DNA of 64,000 nt from Turnera subulata (taxonomy: Eukaryota > Streptophyta > Magnoliopsida > Malpighiales > Passifloraceae), in contig JAKUCV010007524.1 in assembly GCA_028386065.3 (NCBI GenBank), positions 31,849 through 95,848 on the forward strand, in the 5' to 3' direction. The stretch's first letter is position 1; every line of letters begins with the position of its first letter. The translations under genes were made by a program, and so were the position numbers. Below, in pieces: positions 21,093 through 33,110 of this stretch. Under the pieces are notes generated by a model that ran no database searches, had not been told where the DNA came from, and saw nothing but the letters and a program-made list of their open reading frames with translations.

Positions 21093-21519
21093 TTAATTAG
21101 CTGAATCGATATGAACTCTCGGTTCCATTAAATTACCATGAGACATGCTCCCTCCACTGTTGTTCTTCACTTCAACCCAAAGTCCTGAACTAGAAGATCC
21201 TACATTTCTTCTTTTTTGTGGACCATTCTTATAATGAGCCTTTGAATTTGGATTCTCTTGCATTGGACGAATAGTAATACCATTTGCTGCTTGGACCAAT
21301 TGCATGCGACTTTGAGCCCTGCCCCTATAGCCAACAAATGGAGGCCCATGATCAAGTTTAGTATTAATCCTGGGTTGCACATGAGGACGCACCAAATTGA
21401 GCCAAGCCTGTACTTTTGGCTGCTGCTGGTCTTTTAGGCTAGCAAGATAACGAGCTATAGCGTCACGTTCTTCAAGCCCTCCAGATTCTGCTGGCAATAT
21501 TGTAGAAGAGGATGACTGG
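21093..21519 (-). pseudogene. DRB2-like, C-terminal fragment fused to CASP-like sequence
   Basis: Only the last-exon part survives, starting at the counterpart of SSSSTILPAESGGLEERDA and running to a stop at 21093. It encodes no dsRNA-binding domain. Relative to the intact gene (26397-26962) it lacks about 21 residues after QPKVQ. At 21517-21519 (tgg) the DRB sequence stops and CASP-like exon 1 begins, so this is a recombination breakpoint. The fragment has no start signals of its own. Confidence 0.75.
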
Positions 21520-21876
21520 CGGAGCTACTTCAGTGTCAATACTAGCTTCTGGGTCTTGGCTTAACGACGTTGGATGATGACATGATGTATTTCTCAAGAC
21601 AAAGATGGCTTGAAAATAGGGCTAGCTAGTCTCTTGGAGAAACTTAATGAGGTGTGTGTCCTTACAAATGTGTGTATATGGCTGTGCATTTATATTTGGT
21701 TGCAAGGCAAAAACTAATTATGACAGTGCCTTGTATGGTTGGTGGTGTTCCAAGCACATCAAGTGAATTGATTATTGAACAAAAATTAAATCGTGGGTTA
21801 TACTTAATTGGGTTTGTGAACCATGCGAGTGAACAATGATAATTATGGACTTGACTAGTTCATACTAAATCCTACA
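21520..21876 (-). pseudogene. CASP-like 5' fragment with decayed promoter
   Basis: The stretch matches CASP-like B from mid exon 1 through the start codon (ATG at 21583) and upstream to the ctacagata block. After MSSSNVVKP a two-base change shifts the frame to an early TAG. The TATA-like motif of A and B has become ttacaaat, and the MYB-like block carries an extra ggt (about 21738). All of exons 2 and 3 is missing. This is the 5' end of a third tandem unit. Confidence 0.75.
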
Positions 21877-21886
21877 GATAATCATT

Positions 21887-23470
21887 GGGTCAATCATATT
21901 TTTGATCCCTGTATTTGCCGATTTGAACATTTTCATCCTTGTGTTGCAAAAAGGACATTTTTCATCCTCGTGTTTATTTTTTGGAACATTTTTCATTATC
22001 CGCCGATTTTCCCACCCGAAAATGCTGACGTGTCACTATTTTTTTTGACACATCAGCTTAGTGGGTCCCACCATAAACGGGTCAATCATATTTTTCATCC
22101 TTGTGTTTATTACTTTGAATATTTTTCATCCTTGTGTTGCAAAAAGAACATTTTTCATCCTCGTGTTCATTTTTTGGAACAATTTTCATTATCTGCCGAT
22201 TTTTCGAAAAGAAAATGCTGACGTATCACTTTTTTTTTGACACATCAACAAAATGGGGCCCACTTAGAACCCGGAATGCCCTACCCATTAGCACCCGCCC
22301 GACCCGTTTTTCTCACGTTTTTTTTTCCGTTTCTCAATTTGTTAATTACTAAAACACCCCAATAATTACCCAATCCTAGAAAAAAAATAACAAAAAAAAC
22401 AACACACTCCCTTAACCAGCCAAGACGTCACCGTGTTGGCCACACCCATCCCCCACACTTCTTCTTCTTCCTTGACGGCCTTGGAGACGGAAAGGACGGG
22501 GGATCGGCGGGGGGCGGAGGAGTGGAGCTTGTGGAGGCGGAGGTTGCGGGATTTGGATCGGAGGAGGGGGGAAAGAGGAGGAAGAGGAGGAGGAAGAAGA
22601 CTTGAGAGGGTCGAAGAAGGGAGGGAGGTGGCGGGGAGTCTCCTGAGCCGCATAACCGTCAGCTCCTGGAGGCTGGTGCAGTGGCTCAGAATCACGTTGA
22701 GGCCCTCAGCGTCGTAAGCGCAGGAGGCGAGCGAGAGCTTGGTGAGGCTCGAGCAGTTGCGGGCGAAGGCATCCACGCCATGGTCGGTCACCGCGCGACA
22801 GCTTAAGGCGGGCGAGGTTGCCGCAGCGGATCGAGATCGCGACCAAGGCGTCGTCGTCGATGGTGTCCTGCACATCCAGACGCTGTCGTCACCTGCACAT
22901 CCAACTGTCGCCGCTGCCGTCACCTGCACATCCAACCGCCGCCGCTGCAAGGACCTGGACTGGGTGAGTGACGAGCAAACACATTGGGATTATTTTTGGG
23001 GTTGTTTCAGTAATTGGCTAACTGGGAAACGAGTAAAACCCGTGGGCGAAAACGGGTCGGGTGGTGTGATTCGGGTTGGGCATTTTTGGTTTAATGTGGG
23101 GCCACATAGCTGATGTGTCAATTAAAAAAGTGACACGTCAGCATTTTCTTTTCGAAAAATCGGGAGAAAATAAAAAATGTCCCGAAAAATAAACACAAGG
23201 ATGAAAAATGTCCGTTTCGTAACACAGGGATGAAAAATGCCCAAATCGATAAACAAAGGATGAAAAATATGATTGACCCATTTATGGTGGGACCCACTTT
23301 GCTGATGTGTCAAAAAATAGTGACACGTCAGCATTTTCGGGTGGAAAAATTGGCGGATAATGAAAATTGTTCCCAAAAATAAACACGAGGATGAAAGATG
23401 TTCTTTTTGCAACACAAGGATGAAAAATATTCAAAACGGCAAATACAGGGATCAAAAATATGATTGACCC
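21887..23470. mobile_element. Pack-MULE carrying an F-box/LRR gene fragment
   Basis: The ends are inverted, starting gggtcaatcatatttttgat, and the inverted match extends about 430 bp on each side. Each arm contains the terminal unit twice in tandem (period about 192 bp). The target duplication is gataatcatt at 21877-21886 and 23471-23480. The paralogous locus at 15731-15740 is unoccupied (gatattcatt). The GC-rich centre (about 22430-22950) is host-gene-derived. There is no transposase, so the element is non-autonomous. Confidence 0.88.
22430..22870 (-). pseudogene. Captured SKIP2/VFB-like F-box-LRR fragment
   Basis: In minus-strand frames the segment reads DDALVAISIRCGNLARLKL, then after a frameshift AVTDHGVDAFARNCSSL, KLSLASCAYDAEGLNVIL and CTSLQELTVMRLR. 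These are LRR units like those of the SKIP2/VIER F-BOX subfamily, to my recognition. No F-box and no start of the source gene are present, and further frame breaks follow. The fragment is far more GC-rich than the surroundings, as Pack-MULE cargo often is. Confidence 0.65.
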
Positions 23471-24416
23471 GATAATCATTATATTTCAATTTGAGTTTTT
23501 TTTTTTTTGAAAATTTGGTTAAGTTCAGCACAAATAGTTTCCATGGCCAGACCCATTCTGCTGCAACAAAATATGCATTATCTACTTGTTACACTAAGCG
23601 GAGATTAACTCTCATCTGGGATTGGTTTTAAACCTTTTGGCATGACACTACAGTGGTTGCTTCAGATCAGATGTTCAGTGAAGATGGAAAAAAGAATACA
23701 ACATCCACATCCAGATTAAGAGCAGTTTTGACCGAGAATCTTACAAGATTGAAACGATACTAGGCTTGTGATAAAACTTAAAACTGTTTCCTACCATCCA
23801 CCAATACATGCAATGTTGTCTCTAGCCTGTTTCACTTCCAATTGCATAGCCCGGACTGCGGCTGATGACTATTCTTAAAATCACTTTGTCTCATCCATCA
23901 AAAAAAAAAAATCACCGTCTTAAACAGACCACTTCAGTTCAGAGTGTATCTGCTGCATGCCAAGGAGAAGGACCAAAAATAGGCCACCAGAGGCAGTAAG
24001 CAACAATTTCCAATCCTCAAATCATGTAATTGCAACATTTTTCCTATTAGAATCACAAATCATCAGTAATAAATCATTCCAATACATAGAGAATACAAGA
24101 ACATCAACAACAAATACAACCAATGACTGCTTGCTCAAAAGATTGTTTTCTTGCATACATGCATAAATATAGGCATTATCCAAAATAGGCAAGAGCCAGA
24201 GCAATGCAACTATCTGCAACACATTAACAATCACTACATCTACTATTTACAGACTCCAGAGTCGCTGCATATAACCTTTGAAACACATGACTTGACAACT
24301 CTACAAAAAAAAACAAATGCAACAAGCGCCAGAGATCTCCAGTACCAGATAGAGTAGCAGACACGAAGAAGCATTATGTAAATCTAAGGGTGTGATTACA
24401 TTATCTTTCTAGGCAT

Positions 24417-25447
24417 CTATTCTAATACCTCAAGGCGCAATGACTTACTACCAATATCCCCCATAAATATTCGAGATAAATCAGGGTGTTTAACAGAAAC
24501 CAGATCCTCCAAAGAGTAATACTTTTCCTTCAGTAGATATCCAAAGAAATGCCCATTAAGCTTCCACCATATAACATCCACTCGCCTATCCGCAATTTTG
24601 CAAGAGACAAGGCCATCCACAATATCCTTGGCCTGCCAATCGTAAACATTCAAATATCAACACCACCCACTCATATAGCTTAAGCTTTTTGTTGACACAT
24701 TAAAATATAGATCTAGAACAAAGTTGAATCATCAGAGAAAAAGTGGAGACTGGATGCCAAGAAAGTTTTAAAAAACAAAACAAAAAAAAAAGATACATAT
24801 ACCTTCAATTGCAGGTTGAAAATGCAGTAGTGTAAGGCAATCAAGTTAAGGTACACATTGATGGTGGGTTTGAACAGTAACATCTGTACGTCTTTAAACG
24901 AGAATTGCCAAGAACACAATTTCTCAGTTAACACTTTATAGTCCGCGAACTGGAGCGAACGTTGTTCAACAAACTCCACCGCAGTTCCAGCTTTGTGTGC
25001 CCTGTCTGCGTTTGTTTCCATGTAAAACTCCTTCCATCCCTAAAACCCAACAACATAAGAATTCCCAAAATCAAAGAGAAACCCACATTGCAAGATTTTC
25101 AAAAAATGTTAAGAATTACGAGAAGAAGTGAATAACCATGTTGGTAGGAATAGGAGATGGATCGGTGGAAAGGGAAGGCCATCGGTTCCTGGCTAGTGGC
25201 TCCCAAATGCGATCAGACCTGCATAGTTCCCTCCAAAACTGGGAGCAACTGCCTAGTGCACACACGTCCTCTACCTGCAAGAAGGGAAAGAAAGAAGAAA
25301 AGAAAATGAAAAGATTGCAACTCGAAGGAAGGAGGTGAAATTGAACGAGCTAAGGTGGAAAGCTAGAACCTGAAGAGAGGAGGCGATTCTGAGGGCAATA
25401 TCCAGAGGGAGGGAGCATTCTATTGCAATAGAGTGAGGTTTTTTCAT
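24417..25447 (-). CDS. F-box protein, copy 3
   Basis: Four exons: 25447-25370, 25274-25137, 25039-24803, 24632-24417, giving 222 residues. The start is ATG at 25447 (MKKPHSIA). The F-box is split by the same intron as in copy 2 (25275-25369, 95 bp). The central region has SWQFSFKDVQMLLFKP, and the end has IWWKLNGHFFG and SKSLRLEVLE. It differs from copy 2 by point changes and a seven-residue deletion in VEQRSLQFADYK. The frame is open and the splice sites are GT-AG. The likely role is an SCF substrate adaptor, target unknown. Confidence 0.82.
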
Positions 25448-26396
25448 GGTGTTCTGGGACTTGTGAGGAAGAGAAACTGGGTCTTGGATTATAAATTTGC
25501 TTTTCTTGGATGGAATGATTTATGATTTTGAGTTTCGGTGAAGGAATTGCGCGACCTGTGCTCATGGACTTGGAGTCAACTTTGCTGTATAGTCAACGGA
25601 GCCTTTGGATCAAAGCCCAATAAAACATTGTTGGGTTAAGGGTCGAATAAAATGTAAAGAGGCCCAATATATTGGATATCTAAAGCCCAAATCATGAAAG
25701 CAAAAAAGAAAAGAAAAAACAGGGACGAGAGTCACCTAGTTCTATTTCGCATCTTTGGAAAATGATCTACACTTAGACATACTTTCTATACTTCGCATCG
25801 CATACACATTACGTATACTTGAATAGTAAAAAAATCAATCCGCAATAGGATTCATAGTTTTCGTTTGAAACAAAAAAAATCATTTATTTATAAGCTGTTT
25901 TGTTTTCTATTTAGGTGTAAGTTAGTAGCATTGCAAGATGGTTGAAATTTTGGTAATGTTTCTTGTAGTACGAAATTTACGCTATATTTGGAGAGAGTCA
26001 ATTCGTGATAGATTGTATATCTAATATCTGAAGAAACTAATTAAGTAGCATCAGAACTATCGTTCACCTTTAATTTTCTCTTATTAAAATGGGAGTAAAA
26101 ATTACAGACTGCAAATTGCAAGGAACTACACAAGATAGTTTCTTCACCAAATTGAAATACAGAATAAGTACATCCTCTATACTGATTAATTGGCTCTTGT
26201 CTATGTTTATAATCAAATATGTGTATATTTTCTTGATTAAATCAAACATGTGTATATTGAGTAAACTAAAGTTAATAATTGTCAGAAATTGGCATATCCC
26301 GTTCAGTTCCTTCCCTTACCTTTCCGATATATGAAGACTATGAAGATTTCAGTTCATTTCCTTCTTCTCCAGGAAAGTTTGAGGAGACAAATGATT
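25448..26396. repeat. Promoter side of F-box 3 and DRB 3' flank
   Basis: The stretch is duplicated at 17693-17993 and 20289-21092. The unoccupied site of the LINE-derived insertion lies near 25736-25755 (tagttctatttcgcatcttt). No gene is seen. Confidence 0.55.
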
Positions 26397-27947
26397 TCAG
26401 TTCGTTTCCTTCTTCTCCATGAAAGTTTGAGTAGCCGAATTGGCTGGCTTAGCTGAATCGATATGAACTCTCGGTTCCATTAAATTACCATGAGACATGC
26501 TCCCTCCATTGTTGTTCTTCACTTCAACCCAAAGTCCTGAACTAGAAGATCCTACATTTCTTCTTTTTTGTGGACCATTCTTATAATGAGCCTTTGAATT
26601 TGGATTCTCTTGCATTGGACGACTAGTAATACTACCACTAGCACCATTTGCTGCTTGGACAAATTGCATGCCACTTTGAGCCCTGCCCCTACAGCCAACA
26701 GATTGAGGCCCATGATTTAGTTTAGTATTAATCCTGGGTTGCACATGAGGACGCACCAAATTGTGGCGCGGTGAAGGAGGATGGATGGATGCACCAGATG
26801 AAATGGCAGTTCTTGGTGCAGGAGCTGGACCCTCCTGTACTTTTGGCTGCTGCTGGTCTTTTAGACTAGCAAGATAACGAGCTATAGCGTCACGTTCTTC
26901 AAGCCCTCCAGATTCTGCTGGCAATATTGTAGAAGAGGATGACTGGTTGCTAGACTCTGCCACTGCAAAAACAAGTAGGGAACAGATTAATTAAAGTGGG
27001 ACCCACGTGAGCCTTTGAATTAATTTCTTGATTATGAGAAATAATGAGAACTAATTAAAGAGGAAGGGTGGATAAGTAGAGGGACATACATGTTTTTAAG
27101 GCGGACCATGCAGCGACTGCTGCATTCTTTTCAGCTTGTTTCTTGCTTTTTGCTGGTTCTCCAATAAAACTCAACCCGGCAAACTTCACTTCACAGGCAA
27201 AAGCAATCATGCACTTTTCTTCAGATTGAACTTTAAATGTAACATATTCTGGAAGATTTAACCCAGCCCTGTGTAGAACATCTTGGACCATATTCTTATA
27301 CACTCCAATACTTTCATCCTGCGCGTGTGAGATAATCATAGTCAGTACAGAAACACAGACTATATGGATTACCCTTTTTCTAAAAACCAACTTGCTAGTC
27401 TCTTAATGGATATATAGGGCTGCTGCCCTCCTTTTGCACCAAAAAAAAAAAAAAAAGAATAACGAGCAAGAAATTAAAAAGCTTGGAATAAGCATAATCT
27501 ATAATGATTTTTCTTTTTTTTCTTTACAAACATATAGCATGGCCTCCACATTATGCAATGTATCACTTAACTATAATACATCACACAAATTATACGTAAG
27601 TGAATTTATAGGTATAATATCTCATGAGAAGACAATTAATAAAGAAATGAACAAGGGGAATTAAAATTAACAATGGGTTTGATTTATTAGAGTTTTTATA
27701 CCATTATTCTTGCAGCGAATGTCTTAGAGGGACCATGATCAACAAGCTCGTCAAGAGCAACCTTAGCTGCTGCATGCTCGGCTTGTTTAAGGGTGGCATA
27801 GAAAGTTGGGCTCTCAAAGATTTCGCCATTGAAATCGACTCTGGATTTGAAGCGAGGGGCATGGTCTGGTCCTTCTCGAATGCAGGTGTAGGCTGGGAAG
27901 CTGAAGCAGCTCTTCTGTGCTAGTTCTTGCAATTGGTTCTTGTACAT
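26397..27947 (-). CDS. Double-stranded RNA-binding protein, DRB2/3/5 type
   Basis: Three coding exons: 27947-27702, 27318-27090, 26962-26397, giving 346 residues. The start MYKNQLQELAQ at 27947 is the typical DRB2-family N-terminus. dsRBD1 spans residues 1-70 (HAPRFKSRVDFNGEIFESP, KQAEHAAAKVALDEL). dsRBD2 spans about 86-156 (GVYKNMVQDVLHRAGLNLP, KSKKQAEKNAAVAAWSALK). The rest is a low-complexity, Ser/Pro/Asn-rich tail. Family members bind dsRNA and miRNA precursors and modulate DICER-LIKE pathways. A 3' splice site (ttgcag) ends at about 27975, 27 bp before the ATG. A donor AAG|GTATTC near 28751 could form a 5'-UTR intron with it. It is the only complete DRB copy here; two C-terminal relics lie upstream. 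Confidence 0.88.
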
Positions 27948-27980
27948 ATTGGTGGGTGGCAAACAGACACCAAACTGCAA

Positions 27981-30294
27981 TAAAATTTTCTTAGAAAAAA
28001 AAAGATGAAAAAGAAATAATTAAAAGAGGGTAGAAAAAAATTTATAAAGAGAAATATTAATTATGAGTTATGAACTATCTAATGTCAAGTGTACGTGTCA
28101 ACGGCAATTGTGTTCGTCACGTCTATTCGTACAAAATTAACTTCCCTTCTTAGACAATATATTTCTTTTTTACCTTCTTTAACAAAAACAAAAGGAAATT
28201 GATAAAACTTGTATGTTTTGTATGGTTTACATTTTTTTATTAATTCCCTTTACACTCTCTTCTACCGTACCTATTTTTTTTTTTTGTATTTTAAAGTCAT
28301 TCGCTCTTGATTAATTCTTTAACGCTGAGAATTTTTCCGATCAATCAAAAGCTGTTCTGATTTTCCGTAAAACCTAATATCATATCAACATATATATACA
28401 CACCAGTTGGCTAAGGTTGTTACCGGGAGAAGGAGTAAAATGATCTTAAATACGAGTAAAAACGATGACTTCTCTCTTACAAACGATCATCCCATCTATC
28501 TTGCAAAGCCTAATGAAATTGCCAGTACACATTTAAATTCCTTGCTAGGAGATTAGATAATCTCAGATAAAGAAAATAGATATTTGAGCTTATGTTTTAA
28601 GTCTTAACGATGATGATGTAATGAAAAGAATATCTAAAGTGGCAAACCAGAAAAAAACGTGCTGAAATATAATTGTCATCTGCGAAATGTATATGGAAAG
28701 TTAAAAAAAAAAAAACATTCGTTATATGAGGCTGGGTAATGGAAGAATACCTTTTTTTTTCTCCTTCAGTTCTTGGTGCAGCAAGCCAGAACTAAAACTG
28801 TGATTTGCAACGTTAAGCTTACGCTATTTATAACATGAACAAGACCCTGAAGTATTAATAGAATCCATGAAGGAATTATTCCTATATGATGCACATGGCA
28901 GGGTATACAAACATACATACTAAGTTTGTAAATTCGTAGTATTTGCATGGATTTGGGGATTTTAGGGAGCAATGTTATAAGGTAAGCTAAGGAATTCAGC
29001 ATCCTAAAGTGAATAAGTTGACAAATAAGGGATGATTTCTAGTAGTGCTTATAACTTAGTTTTAACCCCTAATAGTTATTTAGTATTCATGTTAAATATA
29101 AATTTCTTTTCTGGTTTGTGCGGACCACTTTGAAGTCGTCTATTATTATTATTGTTATTCAATTGTATATCTCTATTAAGTATTAGTTTAAATTGATAAA
29201 AGATTCGATAAAAGTTACTTAATTCTCTTTTTTCTTATACTTTTTATCCGGTATCCAGAACTTTACTCCAATTTATTGTCTTATTTGCTAGATGCAATGC
29301 TTTCCGGAAAGTTTGGTATTTATTAATTAACTTAGTTATTGAGATTACGGAAAATAGTTCATCATAAATCTTCGAAATGGCGGCATTCTATAAAACTAAA
29401 ATTCTTGAGTTCTAATTTTAACAATTTCCTTTGGAAAAAAAATACAAATCTATGCTTATACTTCAAATATGAAGAAAGAATTTAAATTATTGTTGCAAAC
29501 TGAAATAGATGAAGTATAGATAAAAAATTGAACCACAAATAATTACTTAATTAATTAGTCTTTAAATTTAATTGTTTGAGTACTAACACAACACAGTTAT
29601 ATTTAGGTACAGCAAAATAAAAAAAAATAATCATAGTTATGTTCTCCATGTCGTATTAGCATACAAGTTTTTCTTGTTTTCGATGCACTTTTTGGATTTT
29701 AAAAAATGGTTTTTCACTTGAATCATGTATCATATGTACAAACGCTTAACCCAATTCACTATGAATGTACCATGGAAATTTTCACTTGGTTGGCAAAGTA
29801 ATTCTAGATGCAATTGAAGTAAACCTATCCCTTATTGGATGGATTCATGTTATCTACGGATTAGTAATATATATGGGAGGGAATCTATCAAAATTCAATC
29901 GAAAATCCTTGTAATAGGTGAAATAAAGGGAAAAAATCCACTTTGTTAGAATGTAATAACACAAAACCACCTTCCCATGAGATAAGCTAATAAACACAAA
30001 TTTCCATTTGTTTACAGGGAGGTGAATGACATTTTGTAAACCTATAAAGGACCATATTGATATTTTTTCCAACTAGGAATCTCACTCTTGTTATCCACCT
30101 ATCATTTTTAGATTCTGCTTTGATAGATCAACAAACAGCCACCATGAAAGGCTACTCCCCTAGATTACCCGCCTTACATTTTCCCACACTTCCCTTTTCC
30201 TTTGCCTCCTTTTTTATTTTCCTTTGAAAAACAAAGACATATTTCCATTTACAAAACTACACAAGACCAAAATTTCATCTAAGAAAAAACAAAA
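27981..30294. other. Gap between DRB and DVR, no gene seen
   Basis: AT-rich DNA between divergent genes: DRB is on the minus strand and DVR on the plus strand. It should contain both promoters and probably the DRB 5'-UTR exon around 28752-28850 (minus). Short open frames (28766-29002, 29854-30072) have no domains. I see no repeats with clear ends. Confidence 0.45.
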
Positions 30295-31557
30295 ATGTCC
30301 CTCTGTTTCTCTTCCAATTTGTTCACTCTCCATTCACCAAAGTGTCACAGCTACAAATCTCGCTTCTCTTCTCAATTCATCAATCAAATTCAGGTCAATT
30401 CTTTCTCTTGTTCACTATCATCTTTTCCTTTATGTTTATCAAAACCTTTAAAGTTTAGCAGACAGAGAACAACTCCCATTACAGCTTCAGCAGAAACAAC
30501 AACTGTTGAAAAAGACCAATCTTTGTTTCGAAACAAAAACCCAGAAGATATAAACGTTTTGGTTGTGGGTTCTACTGGGTATATCGGAAAGTTTGTGGTT
30601 AAAGAGTTTGTTAATAGAGGGTTTAATGTCATTGCCGTTGCTAGAGAGAGGAGTGGGATTAGAGGTAAAAATAGCAAAGAAGAGACTTTGAATGAGTTGC
30701 AAGGAGCGAATGTGTGCTTTTCTGATGTTACCGACCTGGAGTCTTTAGAGAAATCAGTAAAAGGTTTAGATGTTTCAATTGATGTTGTAGTGTCGTGCCT
30801 TGCTAGTCGTACTGGTGGTATTAAAGATTCATGGAAGATTGATTATGAGGCAACGAAGAATAGTCTTGTTGCCGGGAAGAACTTTGGGGCTAAGCATTTT
30901 GTGTTGCTTTCTGCAATATGTGTGCAAAAGCCCCTTCTTGAATTCCAGCGAGCGAAGCTGAAATTCGAGGCTGAATTGATGAAAGAGGCTGAAGAGGACG
31001 ATGGACTCACTTATAGCATTGTTCGGCCAACTGCATTCTTCAAGAGCTTGGGGGGTCAGGTTGAGTTGGTCAAAGATGGAAAGCCTTATGTGATGTTTGG
31101 GGATGGAAAGTTGTGCGCTTGTAAACCGATTAGTGAGGAGGATTTGGCTTCGTTTATTGCAGATTGTGTGTTGAGCGAGGATAAGATCAATCAGGTATTA
31201 CCAATTGGAGGACCAGGCAAGGCATTGACTCCTTTAGAACAAGGGGAGATGCTATTTAGATTGTTGGGCAGGGAACCAAAGTTTCTAAAAGTACCAATTG
31301 GGATCATGGATTTTGCCATTGGGCTTCTTGATTTCCTTGTCAAGATCTTTCCTTCCTTGGAAGATGCAGCTGAGTTTGGGAAAATTGGAAGGTATTATGC
31401 AGCTGAGAGTATGTTGCTTTTGGATCCCGAAACTGGTGACTATAGTGCCGAGAAAACACCTAGTTATGGGAGTGACACACTGGAAGAATTCTTTGAGAGG
31501 GTGCTAAGAGAAGGGATGGCCGGTCAAGAGTTGGGTGAGCAGGCGGGTATTTTCTAA
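30295..31557 (+). CDS. DVR: Divinyl chlorophyllide a 8-vinyl-reductase, chloroplastic
   Basis: A single-exon gene of 420 residues, close to the usual length of plant DVR (PCB2). It starts at ATG 30295, followed by a Ser/Phe/Lys-rich transit peptide to about residue 65. The NAD(P)-binding strand and loop [18 protein letters not shown] cover residues 88-105 (GSTGYIG 92-98). Downstream blocks include [39 protein letters not shown] and [15 protein letters not shown], typical of this atypical SDR family. The enzyme reduces the 8-vinyl group of divinyl (proto)chlorophyllide to ethyl with NADPH in the chloroplast, a step needed for normal chlorophyll. The frame is intact and the intronless structure is usual. 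Confidence 0.96.
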   Translation: MSLCFSSNLFTLHSPKCHSYKSRFSSQFINQIQVNSFSCSLSSFPLCLSKPLKFSRQRTTPITASAETTTVEKDQSLFRNKNPEDINVLVVGSTGYIGKFVVKEFVNRGFNVIAVARERSGIRGKNSKEETLNELQGANVCFSDVTDLESLEKSVKGLDVSIDVVVSCLASRTGGIKDSWKIDYEATKNSLVAGKNFGAKHFVLLSAICVQKPLLEFQRAKLKFEAELMKEAEEDDGLTYSIVRPTAFFKSLGGQVELVKDGKPYVMFGDGKLCACKPISEEDLASFIADCVLSEDKINQVLPIGGPGKALTPLEQGEMLFRLLGREPKFLKVPIGIMDFAIGLLDFLVKIFPSLEDAAEFGKIGRYYAAESMLLLDPETGDYSAEKTPSYGSDTLEEFFERVLREGMAGQELGEQAGIF

Positions 31558-33110
31558 GTGTTTGTTGTCGAGTAGAAATTTACAGGTATATCATGCTCCA
31601 GTTAGTTAACCAGTTTTGTAACACAGCGCACTTAAAAGTACGTATTGTGAAAAAACTCTGTTGTAAATTATCATCAGTTTGAATTCTTATTGGGTGCTTG
31701 AGAGCTCCAAAAGGCAAGTGTGACTGCTGTGTTGTCTATGACTACTATTGTGATATCAGTGAAGACAAATATAGGTTGGATTCCTTTAAACTCTTTCGAT
31801 CTTGTTGATGCCTTGGCTAGTAATTAGTATGATTATTTAGTAATTCTGCTGGCCTTTCTTTGTCTTTGTACCAACATGATGTGCATATGCTCCCGTAAAC
31901 AAGAATGGTAAAAGAGATATCCTGATAGCTAGGGACACAATGGTACTGACAATTGTCTTCTCATTAGTTCGTAATGGATACAGATGATAGAAGTACATCC
32001 TCTGATTATAACAGACTTGGACCTATTCTTGGCAAAAAGATAAGTTTTTTTGCTTAGTTATCCGCCTCAGACTACTGAATGCTATTTTCAGTTTCATTTT
32101 GGAGGTTACCAGAACATAAAGGTTCAGCTCTGATTGCTGATTCTTGTAATTACTATGTTCATGTCCACACATTTGATGCTTTTTGATGCCCTGCTTTATG
32201 ACTTCCAATCTACAAGTGATAGACTGGTTTTATTTCCCCTATTCCTCTGCTGCATACTAGTGAAACCCTGATCAAGGATGGTAGTTCTTTCCAACTTTTT
32301 TACTTTTCCCTTCCAGATTTTGAAGGCAAAGAATAACAAAAGTATTATCTAACTAATTCGGCTGAGAAATAGCTATATACTCTTACAAACAGGAGGGCAC
32401 ATGAAAACTTGTAGGCTCCTCACAAACTGTCTTGTGCGTCCCTCCCCCTTGTCAAAGGTTTAGGAAGCATAATTGATGTCTTACCGATTAACCATACATA
32501 TGAGACTTCATCTGTGACTTGCACAGGACCGGGAAACACAAGTTTTTTCAATTCATCACTCAGAAGTAATGGTTGATTCTACTGCGGGGCTAAGCTAGTG
32601 GTGGGCTTTCAGATGGAAACGCATTGTGGTTAGGGACTGGGATGTTATCATTTGGGGAAGGTACTGTTCTGGCATCTTGGACTCGGGCCTAAGATTTCTC
32701 TGGTTCTATTCTCTGTAGGCAAAACAGTTAGTTGTGGATGGTATATGGCTTCGTGTTAATAAATGGACTGCAATTTTGACTCATGAATTTCTCAGAACAG
32801 ACTTTTTGCTCATGAATCATGTCGTAATTGAGTACGGCCCGACCCCCATGATTCTGTTGTTTTAGACATCTAGAGGTGAGAATTTGGTAAGGAAATTGCA
32901 GCATAGTCTAGTGAGTCCTCTTTAACGCAAATCAGTCAATACACATTGAATAAAGTTTGCTACCATACAAATTACACAGAGTAAAGAGCTACACCCAGAT
33001 ACAATTTACAAAACAACATCTCCATAAGATGAAAACACTAAAGTTGAACACGTGAATGACAGACACTCCCTTAGAAAATTATAGCTTTTGATAACTTCCA
33101 GCTAAGCTGT
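31558..33110. repeat. DVR 3' flank and duplicated spacer before CASP-like C
   Basis: From about 32090 to 33100 the DNA matches 13080-14230 in order and orientation, up to the 3' end of the CASP-like gene. The first 500 bp are the DVR 3' side. No gene is seen. This copy lacks the 13 bp insertion found at 13150. Confidence 0.6.
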
